From the NCBI GenBank assembly GCA_963847735.1, contig CAWKAV010000016.1, positions 434,001-498,000 of the forward strand: a DNA stretch of 64,000 nucleotides. Direction: 5' to 3'. The position numbers and the translations under genes are program-made. Numbering within the stretch: position 1 is the first letter of the stretch; each line of letters begins with the position of its first letter. The notes below the pieces were generated by a model. It worked only from the letters and a program-made list of their open reading frames with translations. It ran no database searches and was not told the DNA's origin. The DNA is from CAWKAV01 sp963847735. GTDB lineage: Bacteria; Desulfobacterota; Desulfuromonadia; Desulfuromonadales; BM103. Positions 36,780-45,374 of the stretch are shown here, one piece after another.

Positions 36780-36831
36780 AGTAATGGCGGACCGTCCATG
36801 AGGAGGGTCTTAATCCCTGAGACCGACTTTC

Positions 36832-38094
36832 CTAGCGTTGGAACTCTTTTGAGGAAAAACTGTATTTGAAGTTCATGTGGTCGGTGTAAGTTCCTTCAAG
36901 GATAGCGACAACATCCTCAGTGAAGACCAGTTCCTCGTCGGTAGGGATGACGAAAACCTTGACCGGAGAATCAGGGGTGGTAATCACGCTCTCAACTTTG
37001 CGGGTCATGGTGTTGCGGTTCTTATCCTTGTCAAGGATGATTCCCATAAACTCCAGACCCTCAAGAGCTTTCTCGCGGATCAGCCAGCCCATCTCGCCGA
37101 CCCCGGCAGTGAAGACTACCGCGTCAATACCGCCCACAGCAGCGGCGAAGGAGCCAATATATTTCTTCAGGCGATAGGCCTCGACGTCGAGGGCAAGTTG
37201 GCAGAGGCGGTCGCCTTCTTCGGCGCCTTCAATCACATCGCGACGGTCAGTGAACTGACCGGTAATGCCGAGAATGCCGGCTTTCTTGTTCAGCACGCTG
37301 TCGATTTCTTTCGGAGAGAGGTTTTCTTTCTCCATGATGAAAGCCGGGATGGCCGGATCGATATCGCCGCAACGGGTGCCCATGACTGCCCCTTCGAGAG
37401 GGGTCAGCCCCATGGATGTGTCGACGGACACACCATTTTTGATGGCCGTGTGCGAGACGCCGTTGCCGATATGCATGGTGATGATGTTGCAGTCTTTCGG
37501 GTCTTTGCCAAGCATGACTGCTGCACGTTTGGAGACGTAGAGGTGACTGGTGCCGTGAAACCCGTAGCGTCGCACACTATACTTCTCATACCACTCGTAG
37601 GGAAGCGGGTAAATATAAGCGTGTTCCGGCATGGTCTGATGGAAGGCTGTGTCGAAAATTGCAATATGCGGCACGTCGGGAAGGACAGCCTGGGCCGCCT
37701 CTATGCCTGAAATATTCGGCGGGTTGTGCAGCGGTGCCAGATGTTGGACGGCCTTGATGGCATCCAGCACTTCACTATCTATTGTGACCGAGCAGGTGAA
37801 GTGCTCACCACCATGAACGACGCGGTGGCCGACTGCCGAGATCTGGGTTATTTCACTGACGACTCCGTATTTCTTGTCGGTCAGAATTTTAATGATCAGG
37901 TGGATGGCGACCTTATGGTCGGGGCATTCATATTCTTCCCGATAAGTGTCACGGCCGGGAACTTCATGGATAATGAAAGAGTCGCCAATCGTAACGCGTT
38001 CGACCATGCCTTTGGCGATGATTTCTTTTTTCGTCCAATCGTAGAGCTGGTATTTTACAGATGAGCTGCCGCAATTGAGTGCAAGAATGTCCAT
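36832..38094 (-). CDS. ackA: Acetate kinase
   Basis: A 420-aa protein with the acetokinase signatures: N-terminal LALNCGSSSVKYQLYD, HRVVHGGE, YGFHGTSHLYVSKRA, HIGNGVSHTAIKNGVSVDTSMG (active-site/phosphate region), MGTRCGDIDP and the C-terminal VFTAGVGEMG. It converts acetyl phosphate plus ADP to acetate plus ATP. Together with pta it gives substrate-level ATP from acetyl-CoA, or acetate activation in the reverse direction, which suits an acetate-oxidising anaerobe. It is divergent from the ferredoxin gene, with a 290-bp AT-rich region between. Confidence 0.95.
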   Translation of the reverse strand: MDILALNCGSSSVKYQLYDWTKKEIIAKGMVERVTIGDSFIIHEVPGRDTYREEYECPDHKVAIHLIIKILTDKKYGVVSEITQISAVGHRVVHGGEHFTCSVTIDSEVLDAIKAVQHLAPLHNPPNISGIEAAQAVLPDVPHIAIFDTAFHQTMPEHAYIYPLPYEWYEKYSVRRYGFHGTSHLYVSKRAAVMLGKDPKDCNIITMHIGNGVSHTAIKNGVSVDTSMGLTPLEGAVMGTRCGDIDPAIPAFIMEKENLSPKEIDSVLNKKAGILGITGQFTDRRDVIEGAEEGDRLCQLALDVEAYRLKKYIGSFAAAVGGIDAVVFTAGVGEMGWLIREKALEGLEFMGIILDKDKNRNTMTRKVESVITTPDSPVKVFVIPTDEELVFTEDVVAILEGTYTDHMNFKYSFSSKEFQR

Positions 38095-38382
38095 AAGGTC
38101 TTTCTCCAGATCATATAAATATGATTTTTTTCAGCCTCAAAAAATAAAATAACGTTTTAAATCATTTTTTTTAGCCACGATGAAATTTTTATTAAGCCAG
38201 GTTTTATAGTAGGTTAGACGACTAAATCATGTTGTGAAAGGTTAATGGATGGGGGGGTAAATTGCAAGTCCTTTCAGGAAAAATCAGTGATTGTTTGCTC
38301 TGGACAGAAATCGTCTGTTGCGTTAAACTCCCTCCGAAAAAGTGGTCGTGAATCACAATAAATCTAACGAGGAGGTAGTTCC
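38095..38382. other. AT-rich intergenic region between divergent ackA and ferredoxin genes
   Basis: About 290 bp, strongly AT-rich near 38100-38210 with A and T runs. It must hold the promoters of both genes. On the minus strand TTGAGG and TATATG spaced 17 bp lie close to ackA, but the match is too weak to list separately. Confidence 0.4.
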
Positions 38383-38553
38383 ATGGCTCACACAATCAAT
38401 GATGAATGCATCAACTGCGCTGCCTGCGCAGACACCTGCCCGGTTGACGCTATTAGCGAGCAGGGTGATGTGCACGTGATCGACGCAGCGACATGCACGG
38501 ACTGTGGTGCTTGTGTTGACAGTTGTCCTGTCAGCGCAATTGAAGCTCCCTGA
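38383..38553 (+). CDS. Small 2[4Fe-4S] ferredoxin
   Basis: A 56-aa protein from ATG 38383 behind GAGGAGG. It begins MAHTINDECINCAACADTCP and its second half has CTDCGACVDSCP. The two CxxCxxCxxxCP motifs (Cys 9, 12, 15, 19 and 38, 41, 44, 48) give a clostridial-type dicluster ferredoxin, a low-potential electron carrier in the cytoplasm. It is complete at this short length and ends in its own strong hairpin. Confidence 0.92.
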   Translation: MAHTINDECINCAACADTCPVDAISEQGDVHVIDAATCTDCGACVDSCPVSAIEAP

Positions 38554-38576
38554 GTACCTCTGTATTAAGGGTAAAG

Positions 38577-38616
38577 ATGAGAAGGCCGCACCTGGTTTCA
38601 GGTGCGGCCTTCTCAT
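38577..38616. terminator. Terminator between ferredoxin and DUF3426 genes
   Basis: Perfect 18-bp arms (ATGAGAAGGCCGCACCTG and complement), loop GTTT. Converging genes on both sides suggest it works in both directions. Confidence 0.8.
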
Positions 38617-38641
38617 TAGGTATTGGAACAGAAGCAAGGGA

Positions 38642-40294
38642 TTAGCCTGCCCCGGGTTTGGAATCGACAACCTCGACATTGATGCTGGCAATACCTGCTG
38701 GCAGGTTTCGAAAAACAATCGTAAAAGGGATCGCCGTTCCTGCAGTAACATTCATATTTGAAAGCCTGTCGCCAAACTGGTTGTTCATTGCCTCTTCAAT
38801 GGCTGTAAACGATAAGGTTTTCAATGCCGTCTCATCGAGTTTGTTGCCACAGAAGACGGTCTGTTGCATAAGGGCTTTGCCCTTGTCATCAAGCAGAACG
38901 CCTTTGATGGTAATCGCTGAACGGGTTGCTGGATAATTGTTGACGGCGGCGCCCTGGATAACCAGCATTTGTCCGGCTTGGCCATTCACATACGAAGTCA
39001 CATTGATGTTGATGCCAATGCGCTCTCCCGGAACGCTGGCAGGATCCTCGCCGACATATTCCTGCAAGAAGGGCAGATAACGGGCAATAATATGAAGGTT
39101 GAGGTCCCCCTCCTGCACATAAAGAAAACCTGCTGCCCCACCAAGGATGATGAACATGAGAACCAACAGCATCAGAATGCGCGACAGGGAACTTTTCTTT
39201 GGTGGTGGCACTGGCAGCAGTTCGTCATCATAGTCGCGTGACGAGGGGGGGCTTTGCAGCTTCTGGACGGGAGGTGCCGGCTGTTCTTGCCTTTCTATCG
39301 CAACCCTTGAAAAGTCAGCTTCTGGCGCAAAACTGGTCGCTGTGTTTGCGTCATTGTCACCCGCAAAGTCTATTTCACCGAACTGAAGTCCTGCCTCTTC
39401 TGCGCCGAAAGCCGAGCTCCCTGACGGTGAATCATCGGATTCAAATTGGGGTTGTTCAAAGTCGAAAGAAGTGTCAGAAGATTCAACCGCCCACTCGGAA
39501 GCTGATTTCTCACCGCTGAAACTTTCATTTTCAAAAGAGAACTCCTCTTTTTCGCCGAACTCTTCACTCATGGACGTTGCTGTCTTGTCGGCACCGTCAT
39601 TAAAGGCCTTGTCGCCAAAGTCAAAGGTGTTGTCATCAGCCTCGTTGCTGAAAGGACTCTCCCCGGATGCGTCCTCTTCATCAGCATCGTGGTCAAAAGA
39701 GGCATCAGAAGATTCCTCGCTTTCCTGTGTCGAAGAGTCCGCTGCAGAGCTTTCAGTTTCTTGTGCATCTGATTCCGGACCCTCGCTGAAATCAAATTCA
39801 AGCGGGCCGTCAGGCTCTCCGGTCTCTTCAGAAGAGGCAGCGAAATCAGTTGGTTCGTCTTCTGTAAACGCGGCATCCGCCGGCTGCCTGGTGTCGGCGA
39901 AGGTGAAATCCTCCACTGACCCTGAACCAAGCCCGACACTGGTTGCCATCTCCTTTTCAAGGGAATTGAAGTCAAGATTGCCGCTTTCCGCTGCTTCAGC
40001 TTCTTGTGGCTCACTGTGTGGTTGCGACGTCGTTGGGGTTGGTTGTTCCTCACGGTCAGGAGTATCAGCCTGAATACTTTCAGACTCCGGAAATTCTTCA
40101 GAGGGAGTTTCGTTGGATACTTTCTCCATGTTGAAAGAATCGAAATCGACAACCTCTTCAGCGGGCTCCGGTGCTGGCGGCATCACGGTGAATACTTCTT
40201 TGCACTTGGAGCAGCGGACCTTGGTTCCGCCTTCCTTGATCTTGTCGTCGGCTAAACGAAACCGGGTTTGACATGCTTCGCACTGAACGATCAT
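38642..40294 (-). CDS. Zinc-ribbon DUF3426 membrane protein
   Basis: A 550-aa protein. The N-terminal MJ0042-type zinc finger is CEACQTRFRLADDKIKEGGTKVRCSKC (CxxC...CxxC). A very acidic, Ser/Glu/Asp-rich linker of about 310 residues follows (around 45-355), then a single membrane helix (ILMLLVLMFIILGGAAGFLYV) and a C-terminal DUF3426 domain (YVNGQAGQMLVIQGAAVNNYPATRS; IPFTIVFRNLPAGIASINVEV). The family is found in many Deltaproteobacteria; the role is unknown. The acidic linker is unusually long and probably disordered. Confidence 0.84.
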   Translation of the reverse strand: MIVQCEACQTRFRLADDKIKEGGTKVRCSKCKEVFTVMPPAPEPAEEVVDFDSFNMEKVSNETPSEEFPESESIQADTPDREEQPTPTTSQPHSEPQEAEAAESGNLDFNSLEKEMATSVGLGSGSVEDFTFADTRQPADAAFTEDEPTDFAASSEETGEPDGPLEFDFSEGPESDAQETESSAADSSTQESEESSDASFDHDADEEDASGESPFSNEADDNTFDFGDKAFNDGADKTATSMSEEFGEKEEFSFENESFSGEKSASEWAVESSDTSFDFEQPQFESDDSPSGSSAFGAEEAGLQFGEIDFAGDNDANTATSFAPEADFSRVAIERQEQPAPPVQKLQSPPSSRDYDDELLPVPPPKKSSLSRILMLLVLMFIILGGAAGFLYVQEGDLNLHIIARYLPFLQEYVGEDPASVPGERIGININVTSYVNGQAGQMLVIQGAAVNNYPATRSAITIKGVLLDDKGKALMQQTVFCGNKLDETALKTLSFTAIEEAMNNQFGDRLSNMNVTAGTAIPFTIVFRNLPAGIASINVEVVDSKPGAG

Positions 40295-40431
40295 TCAGTT
40301 TCTCCCTCGCTAGGAGGCTGCCGGATAATCCGGGCCGCAGCAAATTTAGGGTTCAAGATCTGGGCTAAACTGCCGGAGTTGTCGCCGGCGCTGTGCCCTG
40401 ATTCAGCCAGGTTCTGATTACCCCTTGGACT

Positions 40432-40980
40432 TTAGACACCCTCAACCAGACGGATGTCGGGCAAATTGCGATATCTCTCATCAAGATCCAGGCCATAGCC
40501 GACAATGAAGCCATCGTCCATGGAGAATCCGACATAGTCGACAGGCACGTTGGTAACACGTTGGGCTTTTTTATCTATCAGGGTACAGATTCGCAAGCTG
40601 GCCGGCTGGCGGTTCAACAGCATACTACGGAGTGATTCCAGAGTCAGTCCGCTGTCAACGATGTCCTCAACGACCAGGACATCCTTGCCCTTGATCGACA
40701 TCTCCAGATCCTTGCGAACTTCAATTATTCCTGAAGATTGTGTCGCAGACCCGTAGCTGGCCAGGCTCACGAAATCAATAACTGTTGGCGTCTTGACTGC
40801 ACGAACAAGGTCGGCGATGAAGAGAAAGGAACCCTTAAGAACAGCGATCATCAGTATCTCCCGGCCATGATAGTCCCTGTCTATCTGTGCGGCGAGACCC
40901 TGAACCCTTGCCGCAATCTCTTCTGCAGAGAAAAGTGGTGCTAGTGACAGCTTTGTGCCAGAGGTTCCAGAGGTAGACAT
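40432..40980 (-). CDS. hpt: Hypoxanthine phosphoribosyltransferase
   Basis: A 182-aa protein starting at ATG 40980. It has the HPRT signatures ILMIAVLKGSFLFIADLVRAV (early PPi loop) and VLVVEDIVDSGLTLESLRSML (PRPP-binding loop with EDIVDSGxT), then PVDYVGFSMDDGFIVGYGLDLDERYRNLP. It salvages hypoxanthine and guanine to nucleotides. No Shine-Dalgarno sequence precedes the ATG, and a good promoter ends only about 11 bp upstream, suggesting a leaderless or near-leaderless message. Confidence 0.92.
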   Translation of the reverse strand: MSTSGTSGTKLSLAPLFSAEEIAARVQGLAAQIDRDYHGREILMIAVLKGSFLFIADLVRAVKTPTVIDFVSLASYGSATQSSGIIEVRKDLEMSIKGKDVLVVEDIVDSGLTLESLRSMLLNRQPASLRICTLIDKKAQRVTNVPVDYVGFSMDDGFIVGYGLDLDERYRNLPDIRLVEGV

Positions 40981-40991
40981 AATGCGGCTAT

Positions 40992-41020
40992 TCTATAGCA
41001 AAACAGGTTATTTATGTCAA
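40992..41020 (-). promoter_or_regulatory. Sigma70 promoter very close to the hpt start codon
   Basis: On the minus strand TTGACA (41020-41015, exact) and TATAGA (40997-40992) are 17 bp apart. The -10 ends 11 bp before the ATG at 40980, so transcription would begin roughly 5 nt from the start codon. Confidence 0.5.
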
Positions 41021-41044
41021 TTTATTCCCGGCTTGAAGTTCCTT

Positions 41045-41073
41045 TTGAGACGTGGCAGGATCCTGTGTTACAA
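41045..41073 (+). promoter_or_regulatory. Possible promoter of the DUF1573 gene
   Basis: TTGAGA (41045-41050) and TTACAA (41068-41073), spacer 17 bp, 46 bp upstream of the gene. Moderate match. Confidence 0.4.
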
Positions 41074-41119
41074 TCGGCGTCTGGATACGATATTTTAGAA
41101 TAATTTCAGGAGAATCACG

Positions 41120-41806
41120 ATGCGTACCACTCTCTGCCTTGTTATGACTGCCCTTGTCTGTTTCTCTGGTGGCAACGTTTTTGCTGCACCAAGTTTGAAG
41201 GCTGACAATCCGAAATTCGATTTCGGTGAAGTCTTCCAGGGGGAGAAGGTGCCGCATGTTTTTGAGTTTACCAACGCAGGCGATGAAACGCTGAAGATTG
41301 ACAGGGTTCGCAGTTCCTGTGGCTGTACTGCTGTCCTGGTATCGGAGAAGATTATCCAACCGGGAGAAAAGGGTGAAATTCAGACCAGCTTCGATAGCAA
41401 CCGTTTCCGCGGTGACGTGAAGAAGACGATCTATCTTTACAGTAACGATCCGGTACGTCCCACCATGCAATTTCAGCTTGGCGGCAAGGTCCTCGAAATT
41501 GTCTCTATTGAACCGGCCCAAATTAATTTCGGTACGGTGGTTCCCGGGAAGGCAGTGACCTCGACGGTGTTGCTCCACAACCAGGGGACTAAACCTCTGA
41601 CTCTCGGCAAGCCGCATTCTACCGCTGCCGAATTGGTCGCCAAACTTCCGGGATCTTCTTTTGCCAGCGGAGATGAAGTGACCCTCGAATTGAAATTGAC
41701 ACCAAAACCGGGGCAGGATCGATTCAGCGGGTACGTGTTGGTGCCGGTTGCCGGTGTGCCAAAAAATGAGTTACGGATTCCGGTTTATGCCACAATCGGC
41801 AATTAA
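41120..41806 (+). CDS. Periplasmic DUF1573 protein
   Basis: A 228-aa protein. The first 22 residues are a signal peptide (LCLVMTALVCFSGGNVFAA). Two immunoglobulin-like beta domains follow, with the DUF1573 motif FDFGEVFQGEKVPHVFEFTNAGDETLKI and RSSCGCTAVLVSEKIIQPGEKG. The CGC pair in SSCGCTA is conserved in the family and of unknown purpose. A Bacteroidetes- and Geobacter-rich family; exact function is not known. It lies 131 bp upstream of the Rieske gene. Confidence 0.83.
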   Translation: MRTTLCLVMTALVCFSGGNVFAAPSLKADNPKFDFGEVFQGEKVPHVFEFTNAGDETLKIDRVRSSCGCTAVLVSEKIIQPGEKGEIQTSFDSNRFRGDVKKTIYLYSNDPVRPTMQFQLGGKVLEIVSIEPAQINFGTVVPGKAVTSTVLLHNQGTKPLTLGKPHSTAAELVAKLPGSSFASGDEVTLELKLTPKPGQDRFSGYVLVPVAGVPKNELRIPVYATIGN

Positions 41807-41840
41807 TGACGAAAACTCCTGGTATTCTGTTGTCCTCTGG

Positions 41841-41869
41841 TTGAAAGCTCCCTCTTGATACTCTATAAT
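41841..41869 (+). promoter_or_regulatory. Sigma70 promoter of the Rieske-cytochrome b-cytochrome c operon
   Basis: TTGAAA (41841-41846) and TATAAT (41864-41869, exact) with a 17-bp spacer, 68 bp before the Rieske ATG. It is the strongest promoter pattern seen in the window. Confidence 0.65.
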
Positions 41870-41937
41870 TGGTCCGCTTTGTGTCTTTCGATTGTTTAAG
41901 AAATCTCCATCTGATCCGGTATTCATAAGGAGTTTGC

Positions 41938-42369
41938 ATGGCTACTCACGTCTCCCCACCACAGCGGCGTAAATTTTTATTCACCATGCTTGGTGGACTT
42001 GGTGCCCTGATCGGTGCCGCATCGGCCTGGCCGATTTTTCGTTTTCTTTCACCTGTTGACACCGGAGGTGGCAGCGACCAGGTTTCTGTGCCGCGTAGCG
42101 AAGTCGTTCCAGGGAAAGCACATTTTTTCCAGTATCAGGGTAAGCCGGCGGTTGTCCTGCAACCGTCGCCGGGCAACTTTGTCGCGTTGTCTGCGGTCTG
42201 TACCCATCTCGGTTGTGTTGTCGCCTGGCAGGAGCAGGTCGGAGAGTTCCAGTGCCCTTGCCATGGTGGCCGTTTCTCCACTGAAGGATTAGTGCTTGGT
42301 GGTCCGCCGCCAAAACCGCTTGAATCCCTTGTCGTTGCGATTGATGGCGACCAACTTAGGATCGGATAG
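41938..42369 (+). CDS. Rieske [2Fe-2S] subunit of a bc-type complex
   Basis: A 143-aa protein. A single N-terminal membrane anchor (residues ~12-36, FLFTMLGGLGALIGAASAWPIF) precedes the Rieske fold. The cluster motifs are CTHLGC (Cys88, His90, Cys93) and CPCHGG (Cys106, Cys108, His109); Cys88, His90, Cys106 and His109 would bind the cluster and Cys93-Cys108 form the disulfide. It would take electrons from quinol at the membrane surface. It opens a three-gene operon with cytochrome b and a multiheme cytochrome c. Confidence 0.92.
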   Translation: MATHVSPPQRRKFLFTMLGGLGALIGAASAWPIFRFLSPVDTGGGSDQVSVPRSEVVPGKAHFFQYQGKPAVVLQPSPGNFVALSAVCTHLGCVVAWQEQVGEFQCPCHGGRFSTEGLVLGGPPPKPLESLVVAIDGDQLRIG

Positions 42370-42378
42370 GAGACTATT

Positions 42379-43479
42379 ATGCAACCGATAAAGTGGTTGG
42401 TCGATTTTATCGACGTGCGATTGGGGATTAAAGACCTTTATGCACGGGAGTTGAACGGCTATTTGCTGCCACGCAATGTCAATGCCTGGTATACCCTCGG
42501 TGCTGTTCTCCTGGCACTTTTTAAACTGCAGATTATAACCGGTATCCTGCTGCTCATGTTTTATGTCCCCGATGCCGAAAAAGCTTTCTCCAGCATTCAG
42601 ATCATCATGAATGATGTCCCGTACGGCTGGTTGTTCCGCATGTTGCATGCCGTTGGCGCCAATATCATCGTGATAGCCCTGCTGCTGCATATGCTTTCGG
42701 TATTATTCATGGCCGGCTACAAAGGCCGGCGGGAATTTACCTGGTTGTCAGGTTTTATCATCTTCAACCTGACTATGGGGCTCTGTCTGACAGGCTACCT
42801 GCTTCCCTGGAGTCAGTTGTCTTTCTGGGCAACCACGGTCGCGACCGACGCCGCAGGGGCTATCCCGGTTGTCGGTGATTTCGTGGTGGAATTCCTGCGC
42901 GGCGGACCAACGGTTGGCAACCAGACCCTTGGCCGCTTTTTCGCCCTGCATGTGGTTGGTATGCCTCTCGTGTTGCTCGGACTGATTGGCGTGCATCTGT
43001 TCTGTGTCAAACGTCGCGGTATTTCACCTCCACCCTTCGGCCCGGATTACCGCACTTCAGAAGCCCCGCCCTTTTTTGATTATGAAAAGCATTCGGGGGG
43101 CATCCCCTTCTTCCCGAACTATTTTGTCAAGGATGCAGCGATGATCTGCTTCTTCATCGCATTTCTGCTGGCGATCATCTTTTATGCCCCTGGTCTGTTT
43201 TTCCCGGAGTCCGCATTCCAGCCGGCCGATCCGTTTGTGACGCCGCCACATATCAAGCCGGAATTTTATTTCCTCTGGGCTTACCAGACGCTGAAGATTT
43301 TCCCCAGCGAAATTATCGGATTGGGAGTGCAGGGAGCGTTCATGACGTTTCTGGCGCTTCTGCCGTTCATCGACCGGGGTCCGGAGAGGCGTCCGGCCAA
43401 GCGACCATTGTTTGTAACCTGTTACGTTCTCGGTATTCTTCTGTTCGTGGCCATTTCCATCTGGGGGCATTACTCATGA
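42379..43479 (+). CDS. Cytochrome b subunit of a bc-type complex
   Basis: A 366-aa membrane protein with at least seven hydrophobic helices. It has the two heme-binding His pairs: MLHAVGANIIVIALLLHML in one helix and FFALHVVGMPLVLLGLIGVHL in another, and a quinol-site PEFYF motif (PHIKPEFYFLWAYQ). The N-terminal half resembles cytochrome b6 and the C-terminal part is shorter than the E. coli-free mitochondrial type, so this is the b6-like fused form found in Geobacter relatives. It starts 9 bp after the Rieske gene and overlaps the cytochrome c gene by four bases. Confidence 0.92.
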   Translation: MQPIKWLVDFIDVRLGIKDLYARELNGYLLPRNVNAWYTLGAVLLALFKLQIITGILLLMFYVPDAEKAFSSIQIIMNDVPYGWLFRMLHAVGANIIVIALLLHMLSVLFMAGYKGRREFTWLSGFIIFNLTMGLCLTGYLLPWSQLSFWATTVATDAAGAIPVVGDFVVEFLRGGPTVGNQTLGRFFALHVVGMPLVLLGLIGVHLFCVKRRGISPPPFGPDYRTSEAPPFFDYEKHSGGIPFFPNYFVKDAAMICFFIAFLLAIIFYAPGLFFPESAFQPADPFVTPPHIKPEFYFLWAYQTLKIFPSEIIGLGVQGAFMTFLALLPFIDRGPERRPAKRPLFVTCYVLGILLFVAISIWGHYS

Positions 43480-44282
43480 GTCGCTCATCCTTTTGCCTGT
43501 TTGTCCTGATGATTGTCGCCTGGGGATTCGTGCCTGCCGCACTGTTCGCTGAGGATACGGTATGTATCCAATGTCACGGTGGGCAAGAGGGGCATCTTGC
43601 CGCACCGGTTGCGGCGTGGCGCACCAGCATCCATGCTGCAAACGGTGTCTCCTGTCATGATTGTCATGGTGGGGATCCCACAGACTTCGCCATGGCGATG
43701 AGTCCCGATCGAGGCTTCTTAGGTGCTCCGGATTACGACAAGGTTCCCGAATTCTGTGGCCGTTGTCATGTCGGGGTTGCCAAAGAGTATCTGGCCGGAG
43801 CCCATGGCCAGGCGCTCGAGAGCGGTGGAGCCCAATGCGTTGTTTGTCACGGCAATCATGCCATCCAAAAGGCAAGCCTAGATCTGATCAATGAGAAAAC
43901 CTGCACGCAATGTCACAGTTATGACCGTGCCGCCCTGATCAGGTTGTCGCTGGCGGAGACTGACGCCATGGTCATCGGGGTCGAACATGAACTCGAACGA
44001 TTGTATCGTCTTGGCTTTGCTGTAGATGAAATGAAGGGGAACCTGTTTCAGCAGCGCAACCGTTTCCACAGTATCTTCCACGAGGTTAATGTGGATCTTG
44101 TCCGACAGGAGACTGCTGGCGTTCAGGGTGAATTGGGGAAAATTCTCGGCAAGGTCGCCGAGATTGATTCTACGCTCGGGCAGCGCAAACTCTGGGGGAG
44201 TGTAGTTATCGCTCTTTTCGTGCTGGTCGGTGTGATTTTTCTGCTGGTGAGGAAAGCCTACGAGGAAGAAGAAAAGATCTGA
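43476..44282 (+). CDS. Pentaheme c-type cytochrome with C-terminal membrane anchor
   Basis: A 268-aa protein. A signal peptide (to about residue 25) is followed by five CxxCH heme sites at 30-34 (CIQCH), 60-64 (CHDCH), 94-98 (CGRCH), 121-125 (CVVCH) and 143-147 (CTQCH). A helical region without hemes spans about 155-235, and a membrane helix (VVIALFVLVGVIFLLV) near 240-256 anchors it. In place of a cytochrome c1 subunit, a multiheme cytochrome is tied to the bc core; it probably receives electrons from the Rieske domain and passes them to periplasmic cytochromes. Its ATG overlaps the cytochrome b stop (ATGA). Confidence 0.9.
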   Translation: MSRSSFCLFVLMIVAWGFVPAALFAEDTVCIQCHGGQEGHLAAPVAAWRTSIHAANGVSCHDCHGGDPTDFAMAMSPDRGFLGAPDYDKVPEFCGRCHVGVAKEYLAGAHGQALESGGAQCVVCHGNHAIQKASLDLINEKTCTQCHSYDRAALIRLSLAETDAMVIGVEHELERLYRLGFAVDEMKGNLFQQRNRFHSIFHEVNVDLVRQETAGVQGELGKILGKVAEIDSTLGQRKLWGSVVIALFVLVGVIFLLVRKAYEEEEKI

Positions 44283-44361
44283 CCGCTTCCGAGCACGCTT
44301 TGGATCTGTTTTGATTAGCGGTTGCAATGGCCTGTGAGTTGGGTTATAAAGCATCCCCTGT

Positions 44362-44438
<77 letters not shown>

Positions 44439-44948
44439 ATAAAAACAATAGGTTAGGCATATTTGCTTGGCCTATTTTTTGTTGAAAAAAATGCAATTCC
44501 CTCGCAATTCCAGCCAGCAACAGAGTGTCAAAAAAAAGGTGACCGATTAAGGCCGCCTTCTTTAAATACTTACTCACCTTTGAGAGTTTCTTTCTTATGC
44601 CCATGTCTGCCAGGGTTGGTGTAGATAATAAAAAACCGCCCCATTTCTGAGGCGACGATAGAAAGGCTACCTGGTAACGAGTGGCCATTTTCTAAGATGT
44701 CAGTATCAGTAAGAATTTTGTATCTCAGCCAATCTGAGCACCTCAGAACAATGCAGTAGACATAAATAAGACGCACATCTCCTTGACCTTGTCGTTCGAT
44801 TACTGTGGGGGGCTACCCGGTCAAAGGTGTAAATTAATAAGATTTGCCGCTTTGGAAAACCTCGCAGGAATGTCTTTCGGTGATTGTTGTTGCAAAGGAT
44901 TTCAACGTTGCCTATCCTGCAAAAGAGTAAACTTTAGGAGTGGAACCC
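44439..44948. other. Gene-poor stretch after tRNA-Arg
   Basis: About 500 bp with no convincing gene. A weak hairpin at 44447-44478 (AATAGG / CCTATT, followed by a T run) probably ends the tRNA transcript. A minus-strand open frame runs back across the tRNA and is not believed. No repeat of the tRNA 3' end that would mark an integrated element was noticed elsewhere. Confidence 0.5.
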
Positions 44949-45374
44949 TTGCCCAATAGTTGGATAAACAATAAGAAAGTGATCTGGCTCTGCCTGCTGG
45001 TCTATCTATTGACTGGTCTGGGGTCAGCCTGTGCGAACTTCCCGGGTGCAGACATCATCACTTACGACGAACGTTCATCGTCCTGCCAAAACACTTCCAA
45101 AACCTTTGCAGATAATAAACTGGACGGCCACTCCCTCGGCACGACCCCTTGCGCGCCTGACGGTGACGGTAACTGTCACGACTACCATCTCCCCATCAAG
45201 TCACGTCTGCGTATTCCACGCATCCTGACACCATCCTGTGCTGTTTTCTGGAGCCGGGATCAAACAATAAACCAAGTTAAAGATAACGGCTGGAACAACT
45301 CTCCCCTCCAAATCTCTGCACTTCAACCACCTCAGAGCCTGAGGCAACTGCGTACTATCGTTCTGCTGAATTAA
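44949..45374 (+). CDS. Possible small secreted protein, unknown
   Basis: An open frame of 141 codons starting at TTG 44949, 8 bp after an AGGAG. The N-terminus has a plausible signal sequence (KKVIWLCLLVYLLTGLGSACA). The rest contains several Cys residues in the first half (SSSCQNTSK, TPCAPDGDGNCHDYH) and then loses distinct character toward the C-terminus. No family is recognised. The support is only the ribosome-binding site and signal-like start, so it may be a degraded or spurious gene. Confidence 0.35.
   Translation: MPNSWINNKKVIWLCLLVYLLTGLGSACANFPGADIITYDERSSSCQNTSKTFADNKLDGHSLGTTPCAPDGDGNCHDYHLPIKSRLRIPRILTPSCAVFWSRDQTINQVKDNGWNNSPLQISALQPPQSLRQLRTIVLLN

Larger units (their letters stand above)
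36028..36831. other. Hairpin-rich non-coding region between the coiled-coil gene and ackA
   Basis: About 800 bp without a convincing gene. It holds hairpins at 36194-36220 (arms GAGCAACAGAT), 36254-36271 (GGCGGG / CCCGCC), 36278-36305 (CATACTTTTGCT / AGCAAAAGTATG, 12-bp perfect arms) and 36585-36608 (TTTTCTTTG / CAAAGAAAA), plus two terminator-like repeats listed separately. The open frames crossing it are built from these repeats and are not believed. Confidence 0.6.
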
